From positions 10,044,001 through 10,108,000 of the forward strand of contig JBHGNT010000022.1 of assembly GCA_043228905.1 (NCBI GenBank): a DNA stretch of 64,000 bases, written 5' to 3'. Each line of letters starts with the position of its first letter. Positions within the stretch are counted from its first letter, which is position 1. Shown one piece after another: positions 51,951-61,968 of the stretch. The notes beneath the pieces were generated by a model. That model was given only the letters and a program-made list of their open reading frames with translations. It ran no database searches and was not told where the DNA came from. The DNA comes from Azolla caroliniana. Its lineage: Eukaryota > Polypodiophyta. The translations under genes were made by a program, and so were the position numbers.

Positions 51951-53385
51951 CTAAGTAGTCTCACAAGTAGTGGGCAAACTATTATGTTGCATATTCATTG
52001 ATTTCCCCTTCGACTTGCCCTTAGCTTGATGCCAATCTTTGTCAACAACATCACTACTAACTTTATCCAACGGTTTTTTCCCCTTCTCTATAACCAATAA
52101 ACTTTGTTTTTCCATATCCATAGATTGAGTTCCCTTATTCTTAGGGCCCAAACCTTGAAATGAGACCTCTCTATAACCTGCTCTAGATGATGTTCCTTCA
52201 TCCATGACAACCACAATATCTAACACACCAACATCTCTCCCAACTCCTTCCTTACCATTCCCTTCATTCGGAACCTGTATAGTTGAAGGACAATGACAAT
52301 GGCATTCCTCCATAAAGTGACCCCATTCACCATATCCAAAACAATGACCTGCAAATGTCTCCCACTTCAATTTAAAACAAAGTCTTTTCATACCAGATGT
52401 GATCATACGCACCCATCCTAGCCTCTTACGACTTGTATCCCATAACACACAAAATTTGCACTTATTTGTAGCATTTCATGTGGAGATACCAACACTTTAC
52501 CCATTTGACTCATCAACTCTGGTAAAAGTGGCCATAAAAAAGCATGCTTACAATCCACTGTTACCCAAACAGGGCATTCTTGTTTTAACAAGGGATGATA
52601 GTCCACTACAGGGAACCATTGCATTACATGCACCAATCATTTATCAAAAAATATAGGAACTTTAGCCAACAATGCACTTCGATGTTCCGGTGAACGAAAT
52701 ACTACATCATAAAACCCTCGTGGTCCGGCATATATATTTTCAACACAATTTGGTGACACGATTGTGATAAACCATTGTTTAATCTAATTAATGTATGGGA
52801 GTTTCCAGGTAAAAAATAATATAATTACACGATCATAGAATACATAAAAAGATTGTAACATTGCTTTATCATCAACTTCCACATCATGAACACCCTCATC
52901 AATGCATTCTTTCACTTCATTTTCATTTTCTTCCACAACATCTAACAATAAGGTATTGACAATTCCCCATAAATTATCCCAATTACAATAATCCTTGTCA
53001 ACCTCATCTACATGTATAACTTCGGCATATGTCAATTTTTTCTCATTAATTTCCTCAATACCCTTAAACCTCTTAGAGCTTCCAATGTCTTCCCTTTCAC
53101 GATTACGTTCAACCATCACATTACTCTTTTTTTGATCAATTGTTTCCATATTGATGTCCCCCACAATTTGTGAGGAATTCATGTTTATATCCATTATTCT
53201 TGATGTGATTTCGATCCAGGATAAAAACAATTTTCCATGAACAAGAGAGATAATCAGAATTCACCCAATTGAAGAGGTCAAAGATTATGAAGACAATAGA
53301 AGACCCACAACGTGTGTTGAGTATGTGGATGCCGACAACACAAGATTCCTTATTTCTATCGTTGCTTCTCATATAGTCCACCAAA
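51951..53385 (-). pseudogene. LINE 1 ORF1 (RNA-binding, gag-like)
   Basis: The minus strand has three open pieces. 53230-52784 is acidic/Asn-rich. 52636-52418 resembles the DUF4283-type region of plant LINE ORF1 (P-V-W-V-T-V, L-L-P-E-L-M-S-Q-M-G-K-V-L). 52448-51951 ends in a damaged zinc knuckle (C-F-G-Y-G-E-W-G-H-F-M-E-E-C), in which the second Cys is Tyr. ORF1 would coat LINE RNA. Confidence 0.65.
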
Positions 53386-53512
53386 TTTAACTTGCTATAT
53401 CTAATCGAGAGCTATCTGACACTTATCTTTATGCCCAATTTCGTTGACGATAGAGAGTGCAGCAATAAAAACAAATTCACTTAATATTCTTCTTCCCCTG
53501 TCCACTCTTGCT

Positions 53513-54803
53513 TCTTCCTTTTTTCTTTTTTTTTTTGTAAAAGCACTCAATTATATTAATTGTGTGTAAAATCCCCTTAGTTACAACACTTCTTAGTCTG
53601 TTCTACCTATCATATGCCTATGTAGGGAGAGGGACGTTCTGTAATGCTACTAAAAAACCTGAAATATGCAATTGAGGAAATGATCCCCACATGCTCTAAC
53701 ATCCAAAAATTCCACATGAGAATACCTTTAAGCTTATTTATATAGGCTTTCACCCCATGTCTATTATCAAATATGAAAGCATTACGCATATTCCAATTGT
53801 GTTGTATACCCCAATAACGTAAAAATTGGAACAATATCTCCATCTCATCATTTGATCCATTTTGAACATATTGAGAAAAAATCCATTGTTGAGGTCTCAA
53901 ACAACAACGACTTAAAACTTGCCAAATGTCCAATAAGTAATTCCAAATGGTACACGTTATAGGACATTTAATGAACCTATGTGTACTATCCTCCAATGAA
54001 ATGGTGCAAAAGAAACAAATGCCAGACCCTAGTCCTTGTCTCTTTAAGGCCAAACCTAATGGGAGCCCACGAATCATGACTCTCCATGTAAATACCTTTG
54101 CACGAAATGGTAGATGGGAATGCCAACCACGTTGTAATATTTTCGACCACCTTGCATCTGACTTATATACATTCCACACCTTCGTTGCTTTAGGAGATAG
54201 CCAAGATAATGATGCCATTGCATGATGATACAATATATTTGTAGTGACCTGTAACAAGCGTGTACCATCTTGTAACCGCTAATCTACCCAAGGTGCAAAA
54301 TTGGTTTTCAATGGCAACGATCCTTGCAACAATGGTATATCATGTAATTTCTCCCAAATAATTCCATAATTTGGGGGAATACATAACCATCTCTTGGCAT
54401 CTTCAAAATCTGAAAACCTTTGAGATTCATTATCAACCACATCTTCCAAATGTACAATCCCCAATCGAAATAAATGATTGAATTGAGATCTCAACTTCTC
54501 TTTCCCATGCCAAAACAACACTCGAGAAGAAACAAGCAATTCGTTTTGTAATGAATTACAATATTCTCGATCACTTGAAGGTCCCCATTCAAAAAGAGAT
54601 AATGCATCTTGCCAAGATCTTATCAAATGTTGTCCACATACAGAATGTTGAATATTTTTTAGAGGAATACTTCCATTCAATAGTGACCACCATGATGCTT
54701 GAATCTTTGTTTTCTCATGCACCAATCCTTCATGCTCAATAAAATATTGCATCATAGATATCCATGGTTGATCTTGTTGACATATATCTCGTAATGATTT
54801 TGT
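53513..54803 (-). mobile_element. LINE 2: 5'-truncated LINE with A-rich tail and 14-bp duplication
   Basis: The minus-strand copy of the LINE ORF2 3' part ends in an A-rich tail (complement of 53513-53537). It is flanked by the 14-base direct repeat TGTCCACTCTTGCT on the plus strand (53499-53512, 54804-54817). The open frames 54755-54279 and 54257-53610 match LINE 1's C-terminal region and extend it through the zf-RVT-type domain (L-P-F-R-A-K-V-F-T-W, C-F-F-C...H-R-F-I-K-C-P). 5' truncation, tail and long duplication are the signature of target-primed insertion. Confidence 0.92.
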
Positions 54804-54814
54804 TGTCCACTCTT

Positions 54815-54817
<3 letters not shown>

Positions 54818-54857
<40 letters not shown>
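54818..54857. repeat. (CT)n microsatellite beside LINE 2
   Basis: A CT tract begins directly at the target duplication of LINE 2. Confidence 0.9.
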
Positions 54858-54859
<2 letters not shown>

Positions 54860-55117
54860 AAGGCTCAAAAAAGTCCCTCACATTGAATTCCTAAAATCGC
54901 ATGAGAAGCAAGCAAAAAGACCCAAAAGATGCATAAAAGTAAAATTGTGTGTTCCAGTTGGCTACAAGATATAAAAAATGTGGTTTGATAGGTGGGATGC
55001 AACACATTTGCTTCATGATGCATCACTAGCTTCCTCTGTAAATGAGGTCTTTTTGCAACGCCAATGTATCATGACATGGGAAAATGTGGAGGCTCACATT
55101 TCACACATTATACTACA
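54858..55117. other. Host flank of element C with first copy of a 121-bp tandem repeat
   Basis: No gene is recognised. The part from 55051 (TTTTGCAACGCCAATGTATC) is the left half of a repeat unit that continues after element C at 60875 and occurs again intact from 60929. Confidence 0.7.
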
Positions 55118-55209
55118 CATGTTGGGAGACAGGTCCCTCCGGATGGGAAGGGAGAAGAACAGTGCCGACGAACAAACTCGGCCGAGGCGGATAGGCCGAG
55201 GCTGAATCC

Positions 55210-55485
55210 GTATGAGGAGTACCCGGCTACAGAGAGCCGGATGGCGCAGACCCGGTATGAACCAGATGAGAAGTACCCGGCTACGGAGAGCCGGATGATA
55301 CAGGCCCGGTGAGAACCGGAAGAGGAGTACCCGGCTACGGAGAGCCGGATGGTGCAGACCCGATATGAACCGGATGAGGAGTACCCGGCTACGGAGAGCC
55401 GGATGATACAGGCACGGTGAGAACCGGATGAGGAGCACCCGACTACGGAGAGCCGGATGACGCAGACCCGGTGAGAACCGGAGGA
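55210..55485 (+). repeat. 54-bp minisatellite in the 5' LTR of element C
   Basis: The unit GAGGAGTACCCGGCTACGGA... alternates between two variants (ending TATGAACCGGAT and TGAGAACCGGAA), so the higher-order period is about 108 bp. The unit length is a multiple of three and free of stops in several frames, which explains the long antisense frames here. Confidence 0.92.
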
Positions 55486-55559
55486 AGAGACATATTCGTA
55501 AATATGTTTCTGAGAGCCCATCGAGGCTATATTTGTAAATAGCCGAAAAGTCATATTAG

Positions 55560-55567
55560 TATAAATA
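55560..55567 (+). promoter_or_regulatory. TATA box in the 5' LTR of element C
   Basis: TATAAATA in the block shared by families A and C (AGTCATATTAGTATAAATATGAC). The 3' LTR has the same at 60500-60507. Confidence 0.6.
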
Positions 55568-55934
55568 TGACTTAGGGCAATCTTTTAGTTGTGGTTGTCA
55601 TTTTCTATTTTGCCCGAGATTGGTGTGCGTAATTGTACACAGAGAGAGAGAGAGAGAAAGAAGTTGTTGCCTCTGTTGTAACCGCCGCCTGTGGCGAAGA
55701 TTTGTGAGCACGAGGTCGGTGCCTCAGTGAACTCACTGTTGTATATTCCTACATAGTGATAGTTTGCAGCCTGTGGGCTGCCGTGGTTTTTCCCCTAGTT
55801 TGGGGTTTTCCACGTAAACCTCCTGCGTATTCTCTCCTTCTTTGTGTCGCGTTTTATTTCCCATTTTCTGTGTATCATTCTAAGCTCGGTTGTGGCCGAG
55901 CGTTGCGCATAAGGAACATTGGGTTCCTGTCAAG

Positions 55935-55946
55935 TGGTATCAGAGC
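55935..55946 (+). other. Primer binding site of element C
   Basis: TGGTATCAGAGC two bases after the LTR end, the standard initiator-Met copia site. Confidence 0.93.
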
Positions 55947-55962
55947 GAATCGACACAGAAAA

Positions 55963-58900
55963 ATGGACGAATCATTTGGCGGCATGTTCAAGCTCACCGG
56001 CTCCAACTATTCAGTGTGGAAGTCGAAGATGAGGGACATGCTCGTGGTTAAAGACCTCTGGTTGCCGGTTCAGTTCGGGGACAAGAGACCGGACAAAATC
56101 GACGCCGTGATATGGGAGGTGATGCACATGAAGACAACGGCGTACATACGGTGCTTCATCGACATGAGCCTATACAACAACTTCAATGAAGAGAGCAAGG
56201 CTCATGAGCTCTGGGAGAAGATCGACATAATGTTCCAGAACAAAAGTGCTGTCAATCAGGTGTCGGTATTCCGGAAGCTAGTAAGACTCCGGTACCAAGA
56301 TGGCTCCAGCATGGCGGAGCACATGAATGCCTTCCATGGGTTGATACACCAGGCAACGTCATTGGAAGTACCTCTTGCCGATGAGGTACTAGCGCTACTC
56401 CTGCTCGGTTCCCTCCCGGATAGCTGGGAGACGTTGGTTGTCACTTTGGGCAACGCTGGGCCGGAAGGAAAACGGTTATCCCTAGCAAGAGTAAAGTCGA
56501 GCTTGCTAGATGAGGAGGCGCGTCGGAAGGATAAAGATACGAGCTCTGACTCCAAAGCGCTCCTTACCGAATCGGAATGCGGAAGACATAGAAACCGTAG
56601 TCCCCAGAACCGGGAGAAGTCGGGGACACGGTCAAAGTCAAGGGGGAGGCCTACTTGCTTCTATTGCGGCAAGTCGGGACACTTCCAAAAGAACTGTTGG
56701 CATTTCCGTAAAGACAAGGAAACCGACGGTACCGATTCGAAGCAAACCTCGGACCAGAATGGTAAAGACCAGAATGGTAAAGACCGGAGGGGGCCGGACT
56801 GGAAGGGAACGACGGCAATCGCGGCAAGTGAAGAAGAGTTGATGCTCATCACCGAGGAGAGTGAAATAAACCTTGCCGGCGACGAGATGACCTGGGTGGT
56901 AGACTCCGGAGCGTCGTTCCACCTTACCCCGGACCGGAAATGCTTCTCATCCTATTCAGCCGGTGATCACGGTTGTGTCCGGATGGGGAATGAAGGAACA
57001 TGCCGAATCGTTGGCATAGGAGACGTGTGGCTGACAACACAAACCGGATGCAAGTTGCTGCTGAAGGATGTCCGACACGTTCCGGAAGTTCGTCTGAACC
57101 TGATATCAGCGGGTCGGCTAGATGATGAAGGCTACACGGGTAGCATCCGGAACGGTGTCATGAAGTTCAGCAAAGGGAGCCTGATTGTGGCTCGGGCCCG
57201 GAAGGTCAACACGCTGTACCTGATGAATGCCCGGTTATGTCCGGAAGAAGTGAACGTGGCATCCGACACTGCCAGTGAGCTGTGGCACAAGAGGTTGTGT
57301 CATATGAGCGAGAAGGGGATGAAGAGGCTTGCAGACGACAACCTCATTCCAGTGAAGAACGTGCACTTAGAGAAGTGCACTGATTGTCTGGCCGGTAAGC
57401 AGAACTGGACCTCCTTCCGACCAAGGCCACCGATGAGACGTAATGCACCACTGGAGTTGGTGCATACGGATGTGTGTCAGGTAGACACGAAGTCACATGC
57501 CAGAGCGCAGTACTTTGTGACGTTCATAGATGACCACAGCCGGAAGCTGTGGGCCACACCGTTGAAGACGAAGGATCAGGTGTTATCCGTCTTCAAAGAG
57601 CTCCACGCGAGAGTGGAAAGAGAAACTGGCCGAAAGCTGAAGGCGGTTCGAGCAGATAACGGAGGAGAATACCGGGAGTAGTTCGAGGAGTACTGCCGCT
57701 CGAAGGGAATTCGGCTCAAATTTACCGTGCCGAAGACGCCGGAACTAAACGGACTGGCCGAAAGGATGAACCGGACCATAATGGAGAGGGTCCAGAGTAT
57801 GCTAGCGCATGCAAAACTACCCAAGAAGTTTTGGGCTGAGGCACTGTCGACTGCGACATACGTGATAAATAGATCACCCTCAGTACCCTTGGATGGAGAC
57901 ACGCCACAAAGAGTATGGACCGGTAAGGAAGTATCCTACCGGCATCTGAAGGTTTTCGGGTGTCTCGCGTACGTGCATGTAGCTAAGGACCGGAGAGGAA
58001 AGTTAGATCCAAAGACCCGGCCATGCATATTCCTCGGTTACGGTGACGATGAGTTCGGCTACCGAGTGTGGGACCTGGTCGACAAGAAGGTATTCCAGAG
58101 TCGAGATATTATCTTCATGGAGAACAAGATGCTCGCCGACTGGGAGTCGGAGAAGAAGATAATGAACTCCGAGTCGACCGGTAAGGATAGACTCTACGAT
58201 GAGCAGACCCAACCGGCAAGAGACCGGTTATCACTCGAGGAACCAGCCGGTTACGGTGAGGATACCGAACCGGCAGATGAAGAGGTAGAGGAAGCTGAGA
58301 CCGGAACCGGCCAAGACCCCGAATCGGATTCGGATGAAGAGCAAATGGAGGAGCCGGTTACCGAAGCCCGAAGACGGAGATATCCTCTCAGAGAGAGAAG
58401 GGCCCCCCGGAGATTTCCGGATGCAGAGCATGTTCTGCTGACCGATGAGGGGGAGCTGGAAAGCTTCGAAGAAGTGAAGGAAGACACCCACAGCCGAAAA
58501 TGGTTAAGTGCCATGCAGGACGAGATGGATTCCCTCCATGAGAACCATACATACGAATTGGTGGAGTTGCCGAAAGGAAAGTGGGCACTCCGAAACAAGT
58601 GGGTGTACAAGTTGAAACCGGGAGATGCCGACAACCCCCCGAGATACAAAGCCAGGATCGTGGTGAAGGGGTACCAGTAGAAGAAGGGTGTGGACTTCGG
58701 CGAGATATTTGCCCCGGTAGTAAAGATGACCTCCATCCGGACGGTGCTGAGTATAGCAGCAAGCATGGACCTTGAGGTAGAGCAGCTGGACGTGAAGACG
58801 ACATTCCTTCACGGCGACCTCGAAGAGGAGATCTACATCCAGCAACCGGAAGGATTCGTGGAGAAAGGGAAGGAGCACCTGGTATGCCGGTTGAAGAAGA

Positions 58901-60024
58901 GCTTGTACGGACTGAAGCAGGCTCCCCGACAATGGTACCGGAAGTTCGAATCCTTCATGACCGATCAAGGGTACCACAAGACGCAGGCCGATCACTGCGT
59001 GTTTGTGAAGAGGTTCGAAGGAGGCGACTTCTTGATACTCCTTCTGTACGTGGATGACATGTTGATCGTCGGACGTGACCAAGTCAAAATACGGATGCTG
59101 AAGAAGGCCCTCAACCGAACCTTCTCAATGAAGGACTTGGGTCCGGCAAGACAGATGCTGGGGATGCACATCATCCATAACCGGAAAGCGAAGCAATTAT
59201 GGCTGTCACAGGAGAAGTACATGACAAAGGTGCTTCACCGGTTCAACATGTCAGATGCAAAACCAGTCGGATCGACACTTCCGGCAAACTGCAAGCTATC
59301 TGGCAAGCAAAGCCCGAAGACGAAAGCAGAGAAGGCGGATATGATGAAGATTCCATATGCCTCTATCGTCGGGAGCTTGATGTACGCAATGGTTTGTACC
59401 CGACCGGATATTGGATACGCAGTCGGAGTGGTGAGCCGGTTTATGAGTAATCCCGGCAAGGAGCACTGGAACGCGGTCAAATGGATACTCCGGTATTTGA
59501 AGGACACTTCAAATATGTGTCTCCGATTCGGCTCCGGAAAACCTCAACTGGACGGTTTTACTGATTCGGACATGTCGGCTGATGTGGATACCAGCCGGTC
59601 TACATCCGGGTATGTAATGACATATGCAGGGGGAGCTTTTTCGTGGCAGTCGAGGCTGTAGAAGACGGTTGCACTATCAACCATGGAGGCGGAGTACATG
59701 GCAGCTGTGGAAGCCGGCAAGGAAATATTATGGATGAAGGACTTCATCGAAGAGCTCGGTATCCGGCAAGAGGAATACCGACTCTATTGGGACAGTCAAA
59801 GTGCCATCCACCTTGCTAAGAATGCAGCCTACCATTCTCGGACTAAGCATATCCAACGAAGATATCACTGGATCCGGGAAAGAATAGATGACCAGGAGTT
59901 CGCACTGACGAAGATCCACACGGCCGAGAACGGGTCAGATATGCTGACCAAAGTGCTGACACCCGACAAGCTGGATGCATGCCGGAAGCGGATCGGACTG
60001 GTAAGACACCCCATGCCGGAGTGA
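55963..60024 (+). pseudogene. Element C gag-pol polyprotein, one frame with three in-frame TAG codons
   Basis: Starting at the ATG 55963 (M-D-E-S-F-G-G-M-F-K-L), the frame spans 1353 codons to TGA at 60022. An upstream ATG at 55756 is in the LTR and unlikely to be used. In order: UBN2 gag, CCHC knuckle (C-F-Y-C-G-K-S-G-H-F-Q-K-N-C, about residue 232), protease D-S-G-A-S (about 314), integrase with H-T-D-V-C, R-A-D-N-G-G-E-Y and N-G-L-A-E-R, RT with Y-V-D-D-M (about 1029), and RNase H with D-S-Q-S-A-I and L-T-K. TAG codons lie at 57679 (integrase, between second Asp and Glu), 58678 (start of RT, G-Y-Q-stop-K-K-G-V-D) and 59659 (RNase H, S-R-L-stop-K-T-V). Each sits where Gln is expected. No frameshift is needed. 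Confidence 0.95.
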
Positions 60025-60037
60025 AGGGGGAGTTTGT
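60025..60037 (+). other. Polypurine tract of element C
   Basis: AAGGGGGAGTTTGT lies between the stop codon and the 3' LTR: the expected plus-strand primer site. Confidence 0.85.
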
Positions 60038-60874
60038 TGGGAGACAGGTCCCTCCGGATGGGAAGGGAGAAGAACAGTGCCGACGAACAAACTCGGCCGA
60101 GGCAGATAGGCCGAGGCCGAATCCGTATGAGGAGTACCCGGCTACGGAGAGCCGGATGGCGCAGACCCAGTATGAACCGGATGAGGAGTACCCGGCTACG
60201 GAGAGCCGGATGATACAGGCCCGGTGAGAACTGGAAGAGGAGTACCTGGCTACGGAGAGCCGGATGGTGCAGACCCAGTATGAACCGGAAGAGGAGTACC
60301 CGGCTACGGAGAGCCGGATGGTGCAGACCCAGTATGAACCGGATGAGGAGTACCCGGCTACGGAGAGCCGGATGATACAGGCCCGGTGAGAACCAGATGA
60401 CGCAGACCCGGTGAGAACCGGAAGAAGAGACATATTCGTAAATATGTTTCTGAGAGCCCATCGAGGCTATATTTGTAAATAGCCGAAAAGTCATATTAGT
60501 ATAAATATGACTTAGGGCAATCTTTTAGTTGTGGTTGTCATTTTCTGTTTTGCACGAGATTGGTGTGCGTAACTGTACAAAGAGAGAGAGAGAGAGAGAA
60601 AGAGGTTGTTGCCTCTGTTGTAACCGCCGCCTGTGGCGAAGATTTGTGAGCACGAGGTCGGTGCCTCCGTGAACTCACTGTTGTATATTCCTACATAGTG
60701 ATAGTTTGCAGCCTGTGGGCTGCCGTGGTTTTTCCCCTAATTTGGGGTCTTCCACGTAAACCTCCTGCGTATTCTCTCCTTCTTTGTGTCACGTTTTATT
60801 TCCCGTTTTCTGTGTATCATTCTAAGCTCGGTTGTGGCCGAGCGTTGCGCATAAGGAACGTTGGGTTCCCGTCA
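60038..60874 (+). mobile_element. 3' LTR of element C
   Basis: It starts TGGGAGACAGGTCCC and ends GGGTTCCCGTCA. It is 27 bp longer than the 5' LTR. The 54-bp array (about 60125-60420) has five full copies plus a partial copy of about 25 bases, and its variants are ordered differently from those in the 5' LTR. The TATA box is at 60500-60507. Confidence 0.95.
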
Positions 60875-61298
60875 CATGTTACACTTAACTACAAAACCAT
60901 ATTCTGTGTAGAACGACGAAAGAGGCCATTTTGCAATGCCAATGTATCATGACATGGGAAAATGTGGAGGCTCACGTTTCACACATTATACTACACATGT
61001 TACACTTAACTACAAAACCATATTTTGGTCGACTATCCACACTTACGTTGGGATACAAGTGATGATAGTGGTCGACTATCCACACTTTACCCTAAACATA
61101 TTCGAGAGTATGAGTATCACACTTTGATACAATGCTTCGCCTTTGATAATATTCGACCATGTTTTGCACACATCTTCGGCCAAGCCCAATCTTTGCACGA
61201 ATTTCTCTCACGACCACAATGTGCACTCTCGATTGCAACATTCATTGGTAAAGTTTTTGAACATTGAGAGTCGCTACTCATTTTCACATGTATCACGT
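60875..61298. other. Host flank of element C: rest of the 121-bp repeat and spacer
   Basis: 60875-60928 completes the interrupted repeat copy. 60929-61018 is the next copy with the empty insertion site CTACACATGTTACAC. Further right a 15-base direct repeat GTCGACTATCCACAC occurs near 61027 and 61071. No gene is recognised. Confidence 0.75.
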
Positions 61299-61925
61299 TG
61301 TCGTGAAGAAACCCATCCACAAGCGGAATCGGTGCACCGGAGCGTAGGAACCGGCTCTTCATACACGTGCGCCTTATGTTGTACATAGAAGATCCTCGGT
61401 AGGTAGGAAGTTAATAGGAAACGGCTCCTTCCTTGCCTATAAAAGGAGGGAGACAAGGAGGGGAGAGGGATCGCGGAGAGTCGAGGACGAAGTGTTGTCG
61501 GTTTGCGTGCGAAGGCTTCTCTCTCTCTCTCTGGTTCGCAAACTCCATAGCTTCCTTTTGTGCAGGTTTCGGGAGGCTCACACTGCGCTGAGGAATGCCC
61601 GAGTGCTTCCGGCAGCACCTCCAACCTGCTCCTGTCTTTCTGTGCGTTTACGAACAGGCATCGGCATCTGTTTGCCGGCCTGTTCGGTTGTAACCGACTT
61701 CGTGTTTTTGTTGCTTCCGTGTTCTTGTTGTTGTCTTTGTTAATACATACATACATTCGTGTCTCTCTGTGTCGCTGTCCCACTCGCGTCTTTGTGTCGA
61801 AGGGCCGTGTCCCTGTGAATCTACGTTCGCACGTAGTGGGTCTCTTGTCCTTTCTCTCTTGCTCTTCGGTACAGGACCCCTGAGGTCCCGCCTCATTCCA
61901 CGCATCCGTGAGGAAAACCTCGACA
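61299..61925 (+). mobile_element. 5' LTR of gypsy element D
   Basis: Proposed from the inverted ends TGTCG (61299) and CGACA (61925), a TATA box TATAAAAG at 61438-61445 and a primer-like site right after the end. The four bases before it are ACGT, as at the solo LTR in element F. The partner LTR lies outside the window, so the start is less certain than the end. Confidence 0.65.
61438..61445 (+). promoter_or_regulatory. TATA box in LTR D
   Basis: CCTATAAAAGGAGGG, a strong TATA match about 140 bases into the LTR, in a GC-rich context. Confidence 0.6.
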
Positions 61926-61928
61926 TCT

Positions 61929-61945
61929 TGGTGAACCCGACGTGA
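61929..61945 (+). other. Putative primer binding site of element D
   Basis: TGGTGAACCCGACGTGA three bases after the LTR end. It has the TGG start expected for pairing to a CCA end; the tRNA identity is not resolved. Confidence 0.55.
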
Positions 61946-61968
61946 AGGAGGCGGCAGAAGAGCAAAAG

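Larger units (their letters stand above)
43735..53450 (-). mobile_element. LINE 1 (non-LTR retrotransposon), decayed and split by copia element B
   Basis: Minus strand, reading from the right: ORF1 (about 53385-51951), a shortened pre-RT region, RT (51075-50117) and C-terminal zf-RVT-like domain (44613-43735). Removing element B (44614-50111 plus one AGGAT) joins L-L-P-W-K-K-K-A-F-H-P to V-L-Q-L-L-R-Y-L-L-L without loss. The 3' end and tail are not seen near 43735. Many stops and frame changes. Confidence 0.8.
55123..55932 (+). mobile_element. 5' LTR of element C
   Basis: It starts TGGGAGACAGGTCCCTCCGG and ends GGGTTCCTGTCA. It contains five copies of a 54-bp repeat (about 55210-55485), a TATAAATA box at 55560-55567, a (GA)n tract at about 55643-55658 and the CTCGGTTGTGGCCGAGC palindrome-like block near the end. 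Confidence 0.95.
55123..60874 (+). mobile_element. Copia element C, nearly complete
   Basis: LTRs 55123-55932 and 60038-60874, duplication CATGT at 55118-55122 and 60875-60879. The inside has primer site, a single gag-pol frame (55963-60024) with three TAG codons, and a purine tract before the 3' LTR. Outside their repeat arrays the LTRs differ at few positions, mostly transitions, so insertion is recent relative to E or G. Confidence 0.96.

Noticed and set aside
55108-55554. Antisense frame with an 18-residue repeat, and its counterparts at 59843-60494
   Set aside because: Produced by the 54-bp LTR minisatellite, whose length is a multiple of three; no start context or homologue is apparent.
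55756-55962. Upstream ATG of the long element C frame as true start
   Set aside because: It lies in the LTR before the primer site. The ATG at 55963 gives the normal copia gag N-terminus.
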